In this document: piece by piece, positions 26,902 through 36,096 of the stretch
How the letters are laid out: every line of letters starts with the position of its first letter
How positions within the stretch are numbered: the stretch's first letter is position 1
Assembly: GCF_003334855.1 (NCBI RefSeq)
Contig: NZ_QOWE01000012.1
Location: forward strand, 1-64,000
Source: Larkinella punicea
GTDB lineage: Bacteria > Bacteroidota > Bacteroidia > Cytophagales > Spirosomataceae
Length of the DNA: 64,000 nucleotides
Direction: 5' to 3'
Translations under genes and position numbers: made by a program
The notes under the pieces: model-generated
What the model was told of the DNA's origin: nothing
Databases searched by the model: none
The model's input: only the letters and a program-made list of their open reading frames with translations

Positions 26902-29442
26902 TTACCGGTTTAGCAAAACCTTTTTCACGGCTTTCCGGCTCCCCACCTGTGCGGAAACCACCACGGCCTGAACCACCGATTCCGGCACGTCGACGACCTC
27001 CTCGTGGTAATTTCCAGTCCCGGTCACCGCCTGTTGCCAGACAAGACGGCCCGACAGATCGGTCATCCGCAAGGTCGCCACCTGTTTTTCCGGAACAAAC
27101 AGCCGGATGTGCAGCCGACCCGCCGATGGATTCGGATACACCAAAACCGCCAGTGATTCGTCAACGGTTTCGGCACTCAAACGCGCGGAGTTCGTGCAGG
27201 TCAGGTTTTTGGGGCCACCCGGCAGGAAATAATTCGTTCCCACTACCCGAACTTTGATCGATTGGTTTTGCCCATTCAAAAGGTTGTTGGGTGGTAAAAA
27301 ATTAAAACCGTGTTCGCCGTTGCCCTTCTTTGCATTCTTCAGATCCTGCCGGAAATGAGTGGCCGTAATCGTACCGACGACGACATTATTGGCCAGAAAC
27401 TCTACCGTAATCGGCGCATTGGGGTAATCCTTGTGAAAGACCCACCCCCAGATGTTGTCGCAACGAACCCCATCCAGATTCCCGCCGTAGTTGGTCCCCG
27501 GCGGATTGGTGGTCGCAACCGTCTGCGTCGGCGGTGGCGTCACCACTGGTGGATTGGGCGGGGGCGGATTGTCAACCGGCGGATTGGGCGGGGGAGTACC
27601 CGTACTGGCGCAGGTCAGGTTTTTGGGGCCACCCGGCAGGAAATAGCTGGTGCCTACCACCCGAGCCTTGATGGCCTGATTCTGTCCGGTTCTGAGGCTG
27701 GCAGGAGGTAGAAAATTGAAACCGTGCTCGCCGTTGCCCTTGTTCGCATTCTTGAGATCCTGCCGGAAATGAGTGGCCGTAATCGTACCGACAATGGCAT
27801 TGTTAGCCAGAAACTCTACCGTAATCGGCGCATTGGGGTAGTCTTTGTTGTAGACCCACCCCCAGATGTTGTCACAACTAACGCCGTCCAGGCTCCCGCC
27901 GTAATTGGTTCCCGGCGGATTGGTAGCGACTGCGGTCTGGGTTGGTGGTGGCGTCACGACCGGCGGATCGGTCGGGGGCGGATTTTCAACCGGCGGGGTG
28001 GTTCCCGCAGAAGCCTCGATCGTTACTTTGTGGAAGGTGAAGGCGCGCATTCCACGGCTGTTTTTCAGGAAAGGTCCCCCAAACGGCGTTTTAGAATGAT
28101 GGGGAAGGTAGGTGATGCCCGTTGCCGAAATCGGTTTGGTGAGCTTCAACGTGATCCGGTTTCCTTCCGCCGTTCCACTTTCAATCACCCGTTCCTGCTG
28201 AACGTTGGCGTAATCGAAATAAATAAAATCCCGGATGTCCTGCGTCACGCCGTTTACGACCGTGTCCTGCTTCCACACCATGTTTTGCCCGGCCTCAAAC
28301 TCCAGGACGACCTCTTTCTTTTCGGCGGTTTTGTAATACGCTTTTCGAATGGACGGCGACGTTATGCCGTTGAGATCGGAGGAATTATACGCATCACGGG
28401 CAATCAGGCGAAAAACTTCGCTGGCAAACTGGTACTGGCCTGCCTGACCGTAGTGAACCCCGTCGTAGGCCGCTAGTCCCACCGTGGCAATGGCTTCCGT
28501 GCGTGGAAAGAGCTGGGGGGTTCTTCGCTGGAAATCCCGCAATTGGGAAGCTCCTTTGTTGGAATCGGGCAGCAGGTTATTCTGAACGACATAGAATTTC
28601 CCGACGTTCGGATAATCTGTTTGCCAGTAGCCAAACAAAGTCTGAATGTCCTGCTCGTAGCCAATGGCCGAACCGCCCCCCGCTTCGTTTTCGCCCTGCC
28701 GCCAGATGAACGCTTTCACCTTGTTGGCAACGCCCGCCTTTTGGGCCCAGTAGAGCAATCGTCCATATAAGGTTTTCGGGTCCGCCGGATTGGCCGCGTT
28801 GCGGCCGATGTGGCTTTTGATCGAGGTGCCACCCACCGACCCGTTGATCAGGCAGGTTGGCATGCCGTGTTTTTCCAGAATAAGCCGCTGGATTTCGGTC
28901 GCAATCAGCCCCACCTGGCCTTCCTGAATGTTGGATAACCGCCAGACGGTGTCGGGTACCGCCCCCGCACTATTTCCAAACGCCCGGACGAAATTGTTGC
29001 GGTAACTGTAGTTGTTGGGATAATAACCGGTGAGATTCGACTGACCCATGCACAGAATCACATCGCCACACACAATGTTGTCGCGGGTGTCGACCAACAC
29101 GGAATCAGATCCCGCAACCGCATAGACCATGAATTTATACTGATTCAGGCCCGCTTCAATCGTCGGCGTAAGCTGGAACCGGGATTCACCGCCGTTTTTG
29201 GAAACCGCCGTCCGCAGGTATTTCCATTTGGCGTTGTTTTTATAAACCCAGACCGATGCGTGGGAGTAGCTGACCGATTGCAGTCGTCCGGCAATAGGAA
29301 CCTCCGCTTTGTTCTGATTGTCACGGGGATACAGTTGCAAGGCTGCGGGCCACTTCTGCCATACGATACCGACCTGAGCAATTGAAAAATAAGGAAAAAA
29401 AACGAGTAATAACCAAGAATAGACAATAGAGTATTTTTTCAT
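26902..29442 (-). CDS. Sialate O-acetylesterase-like T9SS protein with two ~99-residue modules
   Basis: An 846-residue exported protein. The ATG at 29442 gives a signal peptide (KKYSIVYSWLLLVFFPYFSIAQ). An SGNH-type esterase domain follows, with VILCMGQSNLTGY (Ser in GQSN) and the catalytic-type Asp/His in YDGVHYG near residue 325. After a linker come two nearly identical modules at residues 513-611 and 651-749, each starting NYGG, containing WGWV and PNAPITVEFLANN, and ending in Cys, separated by Pro/Thr-rich linkers. The last ~80 residues (VYPNPSAGRL onward, ending KKVLLNR) are a type A T9SS sorting domain, so the protein should be surface-attached or released. Substrate is probably an acetylated polysaccharide. 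Confidence 0.85.
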   Translation of the reverse strand: MKKYSIVYSWLLLVFFPYFSIAQVGIVWQKWPAALQLYPRDNQNKAEVPIAGRLQSVSYSHASVWVYKNNAKWKYLRTAVSKNGGESRFQLTPTIEAGLNQYKFMVYAVAGSDSVLVDTRDNIVCGDVILCMGQSNLTGYYPNNYSYRNNFVRAFGNSAGAVPDTVWRLSNIQEGQVGLIATEIQRLILEKHGMPTCLINGSVGGTSIKSHIGRNAANPADPKTLYGRLLYWAQKAGVANKVKAFIWRQGENEAGGGSAIGYEQDIQTLFGYWQTDYPNVGKFYVVQNNLLPDSNKGASQLRDFQRRTPQLFPRTEAIATVGLAAYDGVHYGQAGQYQFASEVFRLIARDAYNSSDLNGITSPSIRKAYYKTAEKKEVVLEFEAGQNMVWKQDTVVNGVTQDIRDFIYFDYANVQQERVIESGTAEGNRITLKLTKPISATGITYLPHHSKTPFGGPFLKNSRGMRAFTFHKVTIEASAGTTPPVENPPPTDPPVVTPPPTQTAVATNPPGTNYGGSLDGVSCDNIWGWVYNKDYPNAPITVEFLANNAIVGTITATHFRQDLKNANKGNGEHGFNFLPPASLRTGQNQAIKARVVGTSYFLPGGPKNLTCASTGTPPPNPPVDNPPPPNPPVVTPPPTQTVATTNPPGTNYGGNLDGVRCDNIWGWVFHKDYPNAPITVEFLANNVVVGTITATHFRQDLKNAKKGNGEHGFNFLPPNNLLNGQNQSIKVRVVGTNYFLPGGPKNLTCTNSARLSAETVDESLAVLVYPNPSAGRLHIRLFVPEKQVATLRMTDLSGRLVWQQAVTGTGNYHEEVVDVPESVVQAVVVSAQVGSRKAVKKVLLNR

Positions 29443-29572
29443 ATACACACGTTACAAGTTACGCGTGTAAGATTCAGATTATCTATGTGTCATTCAACTA
29501 ATTACACCTATAATGTCACTTAATTTATTATTCGGCAACATCATATATAAGCCTTCAAAGTCTGACAAATCC

Positions 29573-30814
29573 CTACGGATAGAGTAAGTACTTTTTACGC
29601 ATTTCCTTGTACTGACTCAAACCCGGTTCCCAGGTTTTCCGGATGGCATCTTCCGACAATCCCATTTTAAGTTGCAGGGGCAACTGGTCGTTGCCATACA
29701 GCTTGTGGATGTAATTTGTTGCCAGGAAAAACTTGTCCTTATCGACAGCTTTTTTGTAGAAGTCAATCACGTATTTGAGCGTTAGCCCCTGCCGGGTCGC
29801 ATCGATCCCCGACAAATCCATCCCGTAGCAAAGCTGGCCTTCCTGGGGCGGATTCATGGCCCCCGGTTTGTCGACCGGTGTAAACTGGTAGGTCCCGAAC
29901 TTCGGATTTTTAGGGCCACCAATCACCTGAAACTGTTTGTCGGTTCCGCGCCCCACGCTGACCACCGTTCCTTCGAACAGGCAGAGCGTCGGATACAACA
30001 GAATGGCCTGCTGGTTCGGCAAGTTCGGCGAAGGGGCCACCGGCAGCGTGTATGGAAGCTGGTGCGTGTAGTTTTTTACGGGAACCACCGTCAGCGGACA
30101 CAGCAGATCGACCGAGGCCGTATCCGGCCGTTTCAGCCACTTTTCGCCGTTGATCATCCGGGCCAGTTCGCCCACCGTCAGACCGTGGAGGATGGGAACG
30201 GGGTGCATACCCACAAACGACTGAAACCGGGGATCAAGAACCGGGCCGTCGACATAGCTACCATTCGGGTTCGGGCGGTCCAAAACGATGAACGATTTTT
30301 TGTTTTCGGCACAGGCTTCCATGGCGAAGTGCATGGTGCTGATGTAGGTGTAAAATCGGGTTCCGACGTCCTGAATATCGAAGAGAACCACATCCAGCGA
30401 GTCGAGTTGGGCGGGCGTCGGTTTGCGGTTGGAACCGTATAAGGAGATGATCGGTACGCCACTGCGCGGATCGCGGCCGTTGGCGACGTGTTCGCCGTCG
30501 GTCGCCTGTCCGCGAAAACCGTGTTCGGGTGCAAAAATGGTTTTAATGGTAACGCCTTTTGCCAACAGGCTGTCGACGAGGTGTGTTTTGCCAATGACGG
30601 AGGTATGGTTGACGATCAGCCCCACCCGTTTGCCGAGCAACGACGGCAGGTAGAGGTTCATTTGTTCGGCTCCGGTGCGGATGGGTTCTGCCGTTGCAAC
30701 GGTGGCGGACTTCTTGCCGGATTGGGCCGTGCAGCCCACCGACGTTCCCAAAAAACCGGCAAAGCAGGCGATGAAGAGTAATTTAACGGATGAAGTCATG
30801 GTTCGTCTGATCAT
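29573..30814 (-). CDS. DUF1343 (NamZ-type) exported hydrolase lipoprotein
   Basis: A 413-residue protein of the DUF1343 family, of which the characterised Bacteroidota member NamZ is an exo-beta-N-acetylmuramidase releasing MurNAc from peptidoglycan fragments. The N terminus has basic residues, a hydrophobic segment and a lipobox-like SVGC (Cys at about residue 28), suggesting a lipoprotein; an ATG at 30799 is an alternative start. Family signatures seen include GLIVNHTSV, FAPEHGFRGQATDGE, FDIQDVGTRFYTYISTM, DRPNPNG and the LPYTLPVAPSPNLP stretch. It is the last host gene before the AT-rich insert. Confidence 0.88.
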   Translation of the reverse strand: MIRRTMTSSVKLLFIACFAGFLGTSVGCTAQSGKKSATVATAEPIRTGAEQMNLYLPSLLGKRVGLIVNHTSVIGKTHLVDSLLAKGVTIKTIFAPEHGFRGQATDGEHVANGRDPRSGVPIISLYGSNRKPTPAQLDSLDVVLFDIQDVGTRFYTYISTMHFAMEACAENKKSFIVLDRPNPNGSYVDGPVLDPRFQSFVGMHPVPILHGLTVGELARMINGEKWLKRPDTASVDLLCPLTVVPVKNYTHQLPYTLPVAPSPNLPNQQAILLYPTLCLFEGTVVSVGRGTDKQFQVIGGPKNPKFGTYQFTPVDKPGAMNPPQEGQLCYGMDLSGIDATRQGLTLKYVIDFYKKAVDKDKFFLATNYIHKLYGNDQLPLQLKMGLSEDAIRKTWEPGLSQYKEMRKKYLLYP

Positions 30815-30830
30815 TTATACTGCAAATCTC

Positions 30831-30883
30831 TTACATTTATGTGGCATTTTATAGAAAACCGTCTCCAGGTTCGCCGTTTTTCG
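30831..30883. repeat. Left direct repeat of the AT-rich insert
   Basis: Positions 30846-30883 (38 bp, core ATAGAAAACCGTCTCCAGG) recur exactly at 36108-36145. The preceding TTACATTTAT (30831-30840) also recurs at 36097-36106, with GTGGC here versus a single T there between the two blocks. It lies just upstream of the NamZ-type gene. Confidence 0.85.
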
Positions 30884-31329
30884 ATGATTCTATCCTGTCA
30901 ATCACTGAAATTCTTCTTTGGTTTCTCTTATGACCTATGCAAACACGCCTGCCATTCCTCTCCTTCTCTGCCTAAAGGCAAACCCATTAGTGGACTGTTA
31001 CGAATTTTCGTTAATTCGTGTAGCCGTTTGAGCAACACGTATTGATCTTCTCCTGCATGAGCGGTTCACGAATTAATTTTAATTATTCCTTGCTAACTAC
31101 TATGGTTTTTTGTTCATTTATCCGGTACATAGAGAATTCGTTCAAATAAATGGCTTTTGCTATTAGAATTTATAATTTATGTGGATAGCTGAGCAGTCGT
31201 ATAGAACTGAAGAACAAGTAACAGACGTCTCGCAAAGCTAACGGGGATTAGACAGCAAAAAATCTCTAATTTACTTAGCTGTTCAAGAGTTATTTCGGAT
31301 AAGATTTGGTCAATAATAACCCTTATTGA

Positions 31330-31542
31330 CTACATAAAGATAAAATTCAAATCGGGTTTGGGCAGATTTATCTGGTCGTTCTGGATGGGTACCGGGTGCT
31401 GAAGTACATTTTCCCCCATGCTGATCCTAAAAAAGTAGTGCTGGTGTCCCAGAACAAAACCTACCCGGATTGGGAAGTTAATAAAGAAGATATTTTACAC
31501 CTGTTCTTGGTGAAGGGATATTGGAATCAAACGGCTAATTAG
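31330..31542 (+). pseudogene. Remnant of an S24/LexA-like peptidase gene (C-terminal part)
   Basis: An open stretch with no start codon, bounded upstream by TGA at 31327. It translates to a fragment including GQIYLVVLDGYRVLKYIFP and LVSQNKTYPDW, ending HLFLVKGYWNQTAN. This pattern (product controlling a DGY..LKY strand, then L.S.N..Y) matches the last ~65 residues of phage-repressor-like S24 peptidases with N-terminal HTH. The HTH and the catalytic Ser region are absent. Its base composition is more host-like than the following genes. The rest of 30884-31329 has no supported gene. Confidence 0.5.
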
Positions 31543-31670
31543 TAAAAAACGAAATTCACATATTAGTCGCTTGCTGAATCCACCAAATATCGAACAAAAT
31601 AAGTCCAATAAGGATAATATATCAATTTATATTTAAGAAGCGTGTATCAACGATATTCTATTGGTATTAA

Positions 31671-32789
31671 ATGGCAAATCGAATTATTCAGATGACCTTA
31701 GATCAAGCATTAATTACCACAAAGCCAAGAGAGATTGATGGATCTAGAGTGGATGAGAGATACTATTACCAAAAAGATGTATCCCTATTTACTATGGTAG
31801 AACTTTATAATAAAATGGATGATTTCGTATGTTTATTTGATTTCCATGATGACCTTGTTATAATTAACTCTGAATCTAAACCTAGTGAAATATATTTTTA
31901 TCAAATAAAAACAAAAAGCAAAGGTTACTGGACAGTTCCGTTACTTATAAAGTCAGAAAAAACACAATCATTTTTAAGCAAATTATATTCTAACAAAGTT
32001 ACATTTAAAGACTTTAAAAGCTCTATAAATTTTATCAGCAACGCAAGATACAATTTTAAATTAAATTCGGGAGAATATTCAGAATCTAAATTTGAAATAA
32101 ACGGCACTGACTTAAACAAAGTAGATATAGATAAAATAAATAATAACATAAAAAACGAATTAAATCTCGAATATAATCCAGAATTTGAAAATAGTACTAA
32201 TTTTAAAGTTTCAAAATTAAGTTTAAATGATAGTAAGACTCATTGTAAAGGTGCATTATGTGAGCTACTAGAGGAATTAAATCCTGGAAACTTCCCTAAT
32301 ATCAACTTAACATATAACAAAATATTAAATGAAATAAGGGTAAAGACTGATACTGTTTTAAGTGACTATAGTATAAAAAATTTAAATGATGCCATAGAAA
32401 AAAAAGGGATTTCGAAACAGGTTTTCACTAGGCTTTTAATAGCGGCATGCCCTTATAAAAGCATAGATGAAGAATGGAGGCAACTTGAGGACAAACTTTT
32501 ACATTGTAATATCGGCTATATAACTACAAGAAAAATAAAAGATAAATTTAGAGAAATAAGTATAATTTCAGTACATTCACCAAATGATATTCCACTTAGT
32601 AAAACGTTTGAATATATTAAGAATATAACAAGTATGACATCTAGCTCAACAAACCCTGAACTTAATGAATTAAATATTTATGAAACCGCAATTTATATTC
32701 AAAGTATCTGCAATGAAGATCTTCCTTATAAACATTTTGATCATGATTTCATAAAAGTACTCATCTTAAAATACTTAAATAATGAGTAA
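31671..32789 (+). CDS. Cap4/DUF4297-like dsDNA nuclease, probable defence effector
   Basis: A 372-residue protein. The N-terminal ~110 residues look like the Cap4/DUF4297 endonuclease fold: REIDG near residue 20, YYYQKDVSLF with Gln34, a catalytic-type acidic pair Asp60-Asp61, and YFYQIKTKSKG with Gln78 and Lys80, that is a D...QxK version of the PD-(D/E)xK active site. The remaining 260 residues are helical and unrecognised, probably the part that contacts the ATPase. Cap4-domain proteins act as DNA-degrading effectors in CBASS and, as LmuA, in Lamassu systems. No nucleotide-sensing SAVED domain or CD-NTase is present, so the Lamassu/ABC-3C reading is preferred. Strongly AT-rich. The next gene begins 47 bp downstream. 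Confidence 0.7.
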   Translation: MANRIIQMTLDQALITTKPREIDGSRVDERYYYQKDVSLFTMVELYNKMDDFVCLFDFHDDLVIINSESKPSEIYFYQIKTKSKGYWTVPLLIKSEKTQSFLSKLYSNKVTFKDFKSSINFISNARYNFKLNSGEYSESKFEINGTDLNKVDIDKINNNIKNELNLEYNPEFENSTNFKVSKLSLNDSKTHCKGALCELLEELNPGNFPNINLTYNKILNEIRVKTDTVLSDYSIKNLNDAIEKKGISKQVFTRLLIAACPYKSIDEEWRQLEDKLLHCNIGYITTRKIKDKFREISIISVHSPNDIPLSKTFEYIKNITSMTSSSTNPELNELNIYETAIYIQSICNEDLPYKHFDHDFIKVLILKYLNNE

Positions 32790-32836
32790 TGGAGACTTTA
32801 GAAGGTTAATAAGAAATCTCAGGAACAATCGAAATA

Positions 32837-34543
32837 ATGAAAAGCTTCTTCATATCGGAAATTCTATTACTTTCTCAAAAGGAGAAAAAAGCAAAAAAGG
32901 TATTATTCGACAGAAGAAGGACGATAATACTAGGCAAGAATAATACAGGAAAATCTTCATTGATTAAAAGTATTTACTGGGCCTTTGGAGCTGAACCAGT
33001 TCTTCATCCAAATTTTAAGGAAGCAAATGTAACAGTATTACTAAAGTTTGAAGTCAGTGGAAAAAAATACGAGATTTTTAGAGATGGAAAAACCTATACT
33101 CTGTTTGATAGTGAAAATCAAAACTTAATAAAAACTTTCAACTCGGTAACAAGAGAATTAGCGCCTTATTTTTCAAATGTATTTAATTTTAAGCCACTAT
33201 TTCAAAGTAGAAATAATGATTTTGTAATCCCCCCTCCATCGTTTTTATTCCTTCCATTTTATATCGATCAAGATAATAGCTGGAATAAAAGTTGGTCATC
33301 ATTTAATCAGCTACAGTATCTTAAAGATCCTCGACCCAGCCTAATTCTGTATCATTCAGGAACAAGGCCAAACGAATATTATCAAACCAAAAAAGAACTC
33401 GAAGTATTTCTAAGAAGAATAGATGAACTAGAAAAAGAACGAAAAATCACGAATAATATACTTTCACAAATGCAAAAAGATTTTGCACAAGTGGATTTCA
33501 ATATTGATATTAATATTTTTAAGAATGAAGTAAAAGAGTTATTAGTTCAATGCGAACTCCTTAAAAAATCAGAAGAAAAATTAAAGTATACTTTAAGAGA
33601 TTTATACTCAATTAAAGCTACTATAGAATCTCAAATCGAAATTGTAAAGCTTTCTTTAGTCGAGTCGAACTCAGATTTAGAATTCATTTCAAAAGAACTT
33701 TCATCTTATGTTGATTGTCCAACCTGTGGTGCACATTATGAAAATTCTTTTGCAGAGCGTTTTGATATTGCAAATGACTCAGAAAGATGTAAAGATTTAC
33801 TAATCGAATTACTGAGAGATTTAAAAGAAGTAAATGATAAGATAGATAAAGAAAACTCTATTTTATTGAAAACTTTAGAAGAATCAAAAATTATTGAAAA
33901 TATTTTAGAACAAAGGAAAGGTGAGCTTAAATTTAAAGATGTAATCGACAATTACGGAAAAAATGAACTGCGCTCTGTTTTCTCTAAAAGAATTGACGTA
34001 TTAAACAAAGACTTGGTTGAAAATTCAATTAAGAAAAAGGAGTTATCTGATCAATTAAAAGGATTAGAAGATAAAGATAGAAAAAAAGAAATAGTTGAGT
34101 ACTACCAATTAACCCTTAAAAAATTTTTAAGGTACCTTGATGTCCATTCTATCAAAGAAGAGTCGTATTCATCTTTGACAAATATAATAGAAAACACAGA
34201 AACTGGTAGTTCAAGACCCCGGGCATTGATAGCATATTACTTTGCTTTTTTTTATTTGATGGCAAAATACTCTACTACTACTTTTTGTCCAATAGTAATA
34301 GATTCTCCTAATCAACAAGATCAAGACATTGAGCATATTGATAAAATAATGAATTTCATTAGTGATAACCAACCTGAAAACTCCCAAATGATTTTAGGTG
34401 TAGCAGAGTTGTACAATATGGAATTTAACGGAAAAATCATAGAATTGAATGAAAAATATAGTTTACTACAAAAAGATGAATATGACTTTGTGAATCTTGA
34501 AATGAGACCTTATTTTGAAAAAACATGGTTAAAATTTATGTAA
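32837..34543 (+). CDS. SMC/Rad50-like ATPase with zinc hook, probable LmuB-like subunit
   Basis: A 568-residue ATPase. Walker A is GKNNTGKS at residues 33-40 after RRRTIIL; long coiled coils (about 175-285 and 305-410) flank a zinc-hook motif CPTCG at residues 294-298. The C-terminal half has a Walker-B-like strand FCPIVIDSPNQQDQD with Asp489. This is the architecture of small SMC/Rad50-like proteins, including the LmuB subunit of Lamassu and the ATPases of ABC-3C conflict systems. As the partner of the upstream nuclease it would sense foreign DNA and license cutting. Read with the same AT-rich composition; no third LmuC-like gene lies between the two. Confidence 0.75.
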   Translation: MKSFFISEILLLSQKEKKAKKVLFDRRRTIILGKNNTGKSSLIKSIYWAFGAEPVLHPNFKEANVTVLLKFEVSGKKYEIFRDGKTYTLFDSENQNLIKTFNSVTRELAPYFSNVFNFKPLFQSRNNDFVIPPPSFLFLPFYIDQDNSWNKSWSSFNQLQYLKDPRPSLILYHSGTRPNEYYQTKKELEVFLRRIDELEKERKITNNILSQMQKDFAQVDFNIDINIFKNEVKELLVQCELLKKSEEKLKYTLRDLYSIKATIESQIEIVKLSLVESNSDLEFISKELSSYVDCPTCGAHYENSFAERFDIANDSERCKDLLIELLRDLKEVNDKIDKENSILLKTLEESKIIENILEQRKGELKFKDVIDNYGKNELRSVFSKRIDVLNKDLVENSIKKKELSDQLKGLEDKDRKKEIVEYYQLTLKKFLRYLDVHSIKEESYSSLTNIIENTETGSSRPRALIAYYFAFFYLMAKYSTTTFCPIVIDSPNQQDQDIEHIDKIMNFISDNQPENSQMILGVAELYNMEFNGKIIELNEKYSLLQKDEYDFVNLEMRPYFEKTWLKFM

Positions 34544-34716
34544 AAAAATTGTTTATGTATAAAAAACAATCGATGCTATCATCATAATTTAGAAAGGCAT
34601 GTAGCAAATCGAACAGGAATTTCAATTCAGGAAACATGTCTATTAGTGTATTATATACTGTTACAACAAAAAATATTAATTTTACAAGAATCAATTCATA
34701 CTAAAACTTTATTATT

Positions 34717-35376
34717 TTGGTGGAATCTAATGGACTATTTGAGACAATTAAAACGTTATTTTACCTATTATCTCGAATTAAACTATTGGTTGCTGCTTGT
34801 AAAGCAACTGAAGAAAATGAGTTGTATATCAATAATATTAAACTCAATGAAAACTACAACTATCTCCCATTCGGGAGAATAATTATTGGAACCGGAAGTG
34901 CACATATTATAATTATGCTTTGTGCTTTCTTAGATGAATATAGCAGTGAATTCGTACATACAAAGTACCCTCAATACAGTAAAAGGATTGACAAGGTCAG
35001 AAAGTCACTAAAACCTGTTATCAAAAGAATCAACTCTTGGTCAGGACTTAGAGATTACCGAAACCAAGTCCTTGCCCATAATTTAAGAATTAAAAATGGT
35101 GAGTCTTTATTCTTGATCGGGAAAGAACATAGTTATAAAGTACCAACAACTATTAATGAATTAACATTAATTTCAGAACTTCTTTCTATTATCTACTTAT
35201 CTATAGGGATCACATTCCCTGAAATATTGTCGGTAGTATTTTCAACGGGAACTGTTAAAGAAAAGATTAAATTTGAGAAGTCAGAAGTAGCGATCGATGT
35301 TGAAAAAGAAATTCGAGAAATTAGAACTCAAGTAAACAAAATATTGAGATCATGTGATTCTTCTGATCCCAACTAA
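34717..35376 (+). CDS. HEPN-like hypothetical protein
   Basis: A predominantly helical protein of about 219 residues. It contains GLRDYRNQVLAHN, an R-x5-H arrangement (Arg then His) typical of HEPN ribonuclease toxins and AbiU2-like proteins, in the usual place after a long helix. There is no ATG at the front: the frame is open from 34705 and the possible starts are TTG 34717 or GTG 34720, so the N terminus is uncertain and the gene might be truncated. It lies 173 bp after the ATPase gene, in the same direction and with the same AT-rich composition. It may be a third component, an independent abortive-infection gene, or a decaying one. Confidence 0.55.
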   Translation: MVESNGLFETIKTLFYLLSRIKLLVAACKATEENELYINNIKLNENYNYLPFGRIIIGTGSAHIIIMLCAFLDEYSSEFVHTKYPQYSKRIDKVRKSLKPVIKRINSWSGLRDYRNQVLAHNLRIKNGESLFLIGKEHSYKVPTTINELTLISELLSIIYLSIGITFPEILSVVFSTGTVKEKIKFEKSEVAIDVEKEIREIRTQVNKILRSCDSSDPN

Positions 35377-35439
35377 CTTTTAGTATAAATTTGTATATGT
35401 AGTTATTTTTTCAGTACCTACCTAGTTTCGCATTCCTAT

Positions 35440-35627
35440 TCAAGGTTCTAACTGCTTCACTTCTATTGTATCTTCCCATATCACCCCACTCCTTTCTCCT
35501 GAACCTCCAGTTGGGAAGTTAGGGTAACCCGTAAAGCCAAAATCCCAAACCCAATCAACCAACCGATCACCTCATACTCGATGGCAAGTTTGAAAGTATG
35601 GTCCTTTCTCAAAGATCCACTAAGTTT
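35440..35627 (-). pseudogene. Frameshifted gene fragment A
   Basis: On the minus strand an open stretch from about 35627 encodes LRKDHTFKLAIEYEVIGWLI then GFGILALRVTLTSQLEVQEK; it runs into TGA at 35481-35483, but a shift of one frame continues as VIWEDTIEVKQLEP to a stop at 35440-35442. The end resembles that of fragment B (35876-36061). I do not recognise the family. Confidence 0.4.
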
Positions 35628-35875
35628 CTCTTAAAAAAGCGTATTTAAGGGATACTACTTATAAACTGGAACTCATCGAAGTCCTTAGTACCCTTTCCCT
35701 TCGATAGCCCCTTTCGTATCTTCAAGCCTTACCGTAGGATGGAAAATCGGTTTCTTTATGGATAAATAAGGATGAAGCCTGGGCTTCCATCCCTGCCCAT
35801 TTACGGAAAATCGTCGTTGCTCGAAAAAAAGGAACGATCGGAAAGAGGGTAAAGCTCCCCTTTTCCTACCCTGAT

Positions 35876-36061
35876 CTATTCCCCAACCTGCTTTACCCCC
35901 TTTACCCCATCCTCCCAGATCGACACCATCGCTTCCCCTTGAATCTCCCGGTCCACCTCGACGGCATACCGCTGGGTAGTCAGGATAAAACGTTGCTGAA
36001 CCAGTTCTGTATTTTCCGAAATTGATTGGCTTCCCAACTCCCGGCGAACAAGCAAAATTCC
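35876..36061 (-). pseudogene. Truncated gene fragment B, related to fragment A
   Basis: An open minus-strand stretch without a start codon, bounded by TGA at 36062-36064. Its translation includes TELVQQRFILTTQRYAVEVD and ends IWEDGVKGVKQVGE at a TAG. The shared plan with fragment A (E-x-Q, then IWED, then VKQ, then a stop) suggests two decayed copies of one gene family. No family was recognised. The longer overlapping frame at 35685-36065 looks random and was rejected. Confidence 0.45.
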
Positions 36062-36096
36062 TCAATAGGCTGATTAGGTAGTCCCGCTCGTATCCA

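Noticed and set aside
30839-31045. 68-codon frame just inside the left direct repeat
   Set aside because: Starts inside the repeat, no conserved features, unlikely composition.
32782-32940. Short frame starting ATGAGTAAT between the nuclease and ATPase genes, considered as a missing LmuC-like subunit
   Set aside because: Only about 53 codons and mostly overlapping the start of the ATPase gene in another frame; too short for a middle component.
35685-36065. 126-codon minus-strand frame at the islet edge
   Set aside because: Gly/Arg/Lys-rich random-looking translation; a different frame over the same DNA gives the protein-like fragment B.
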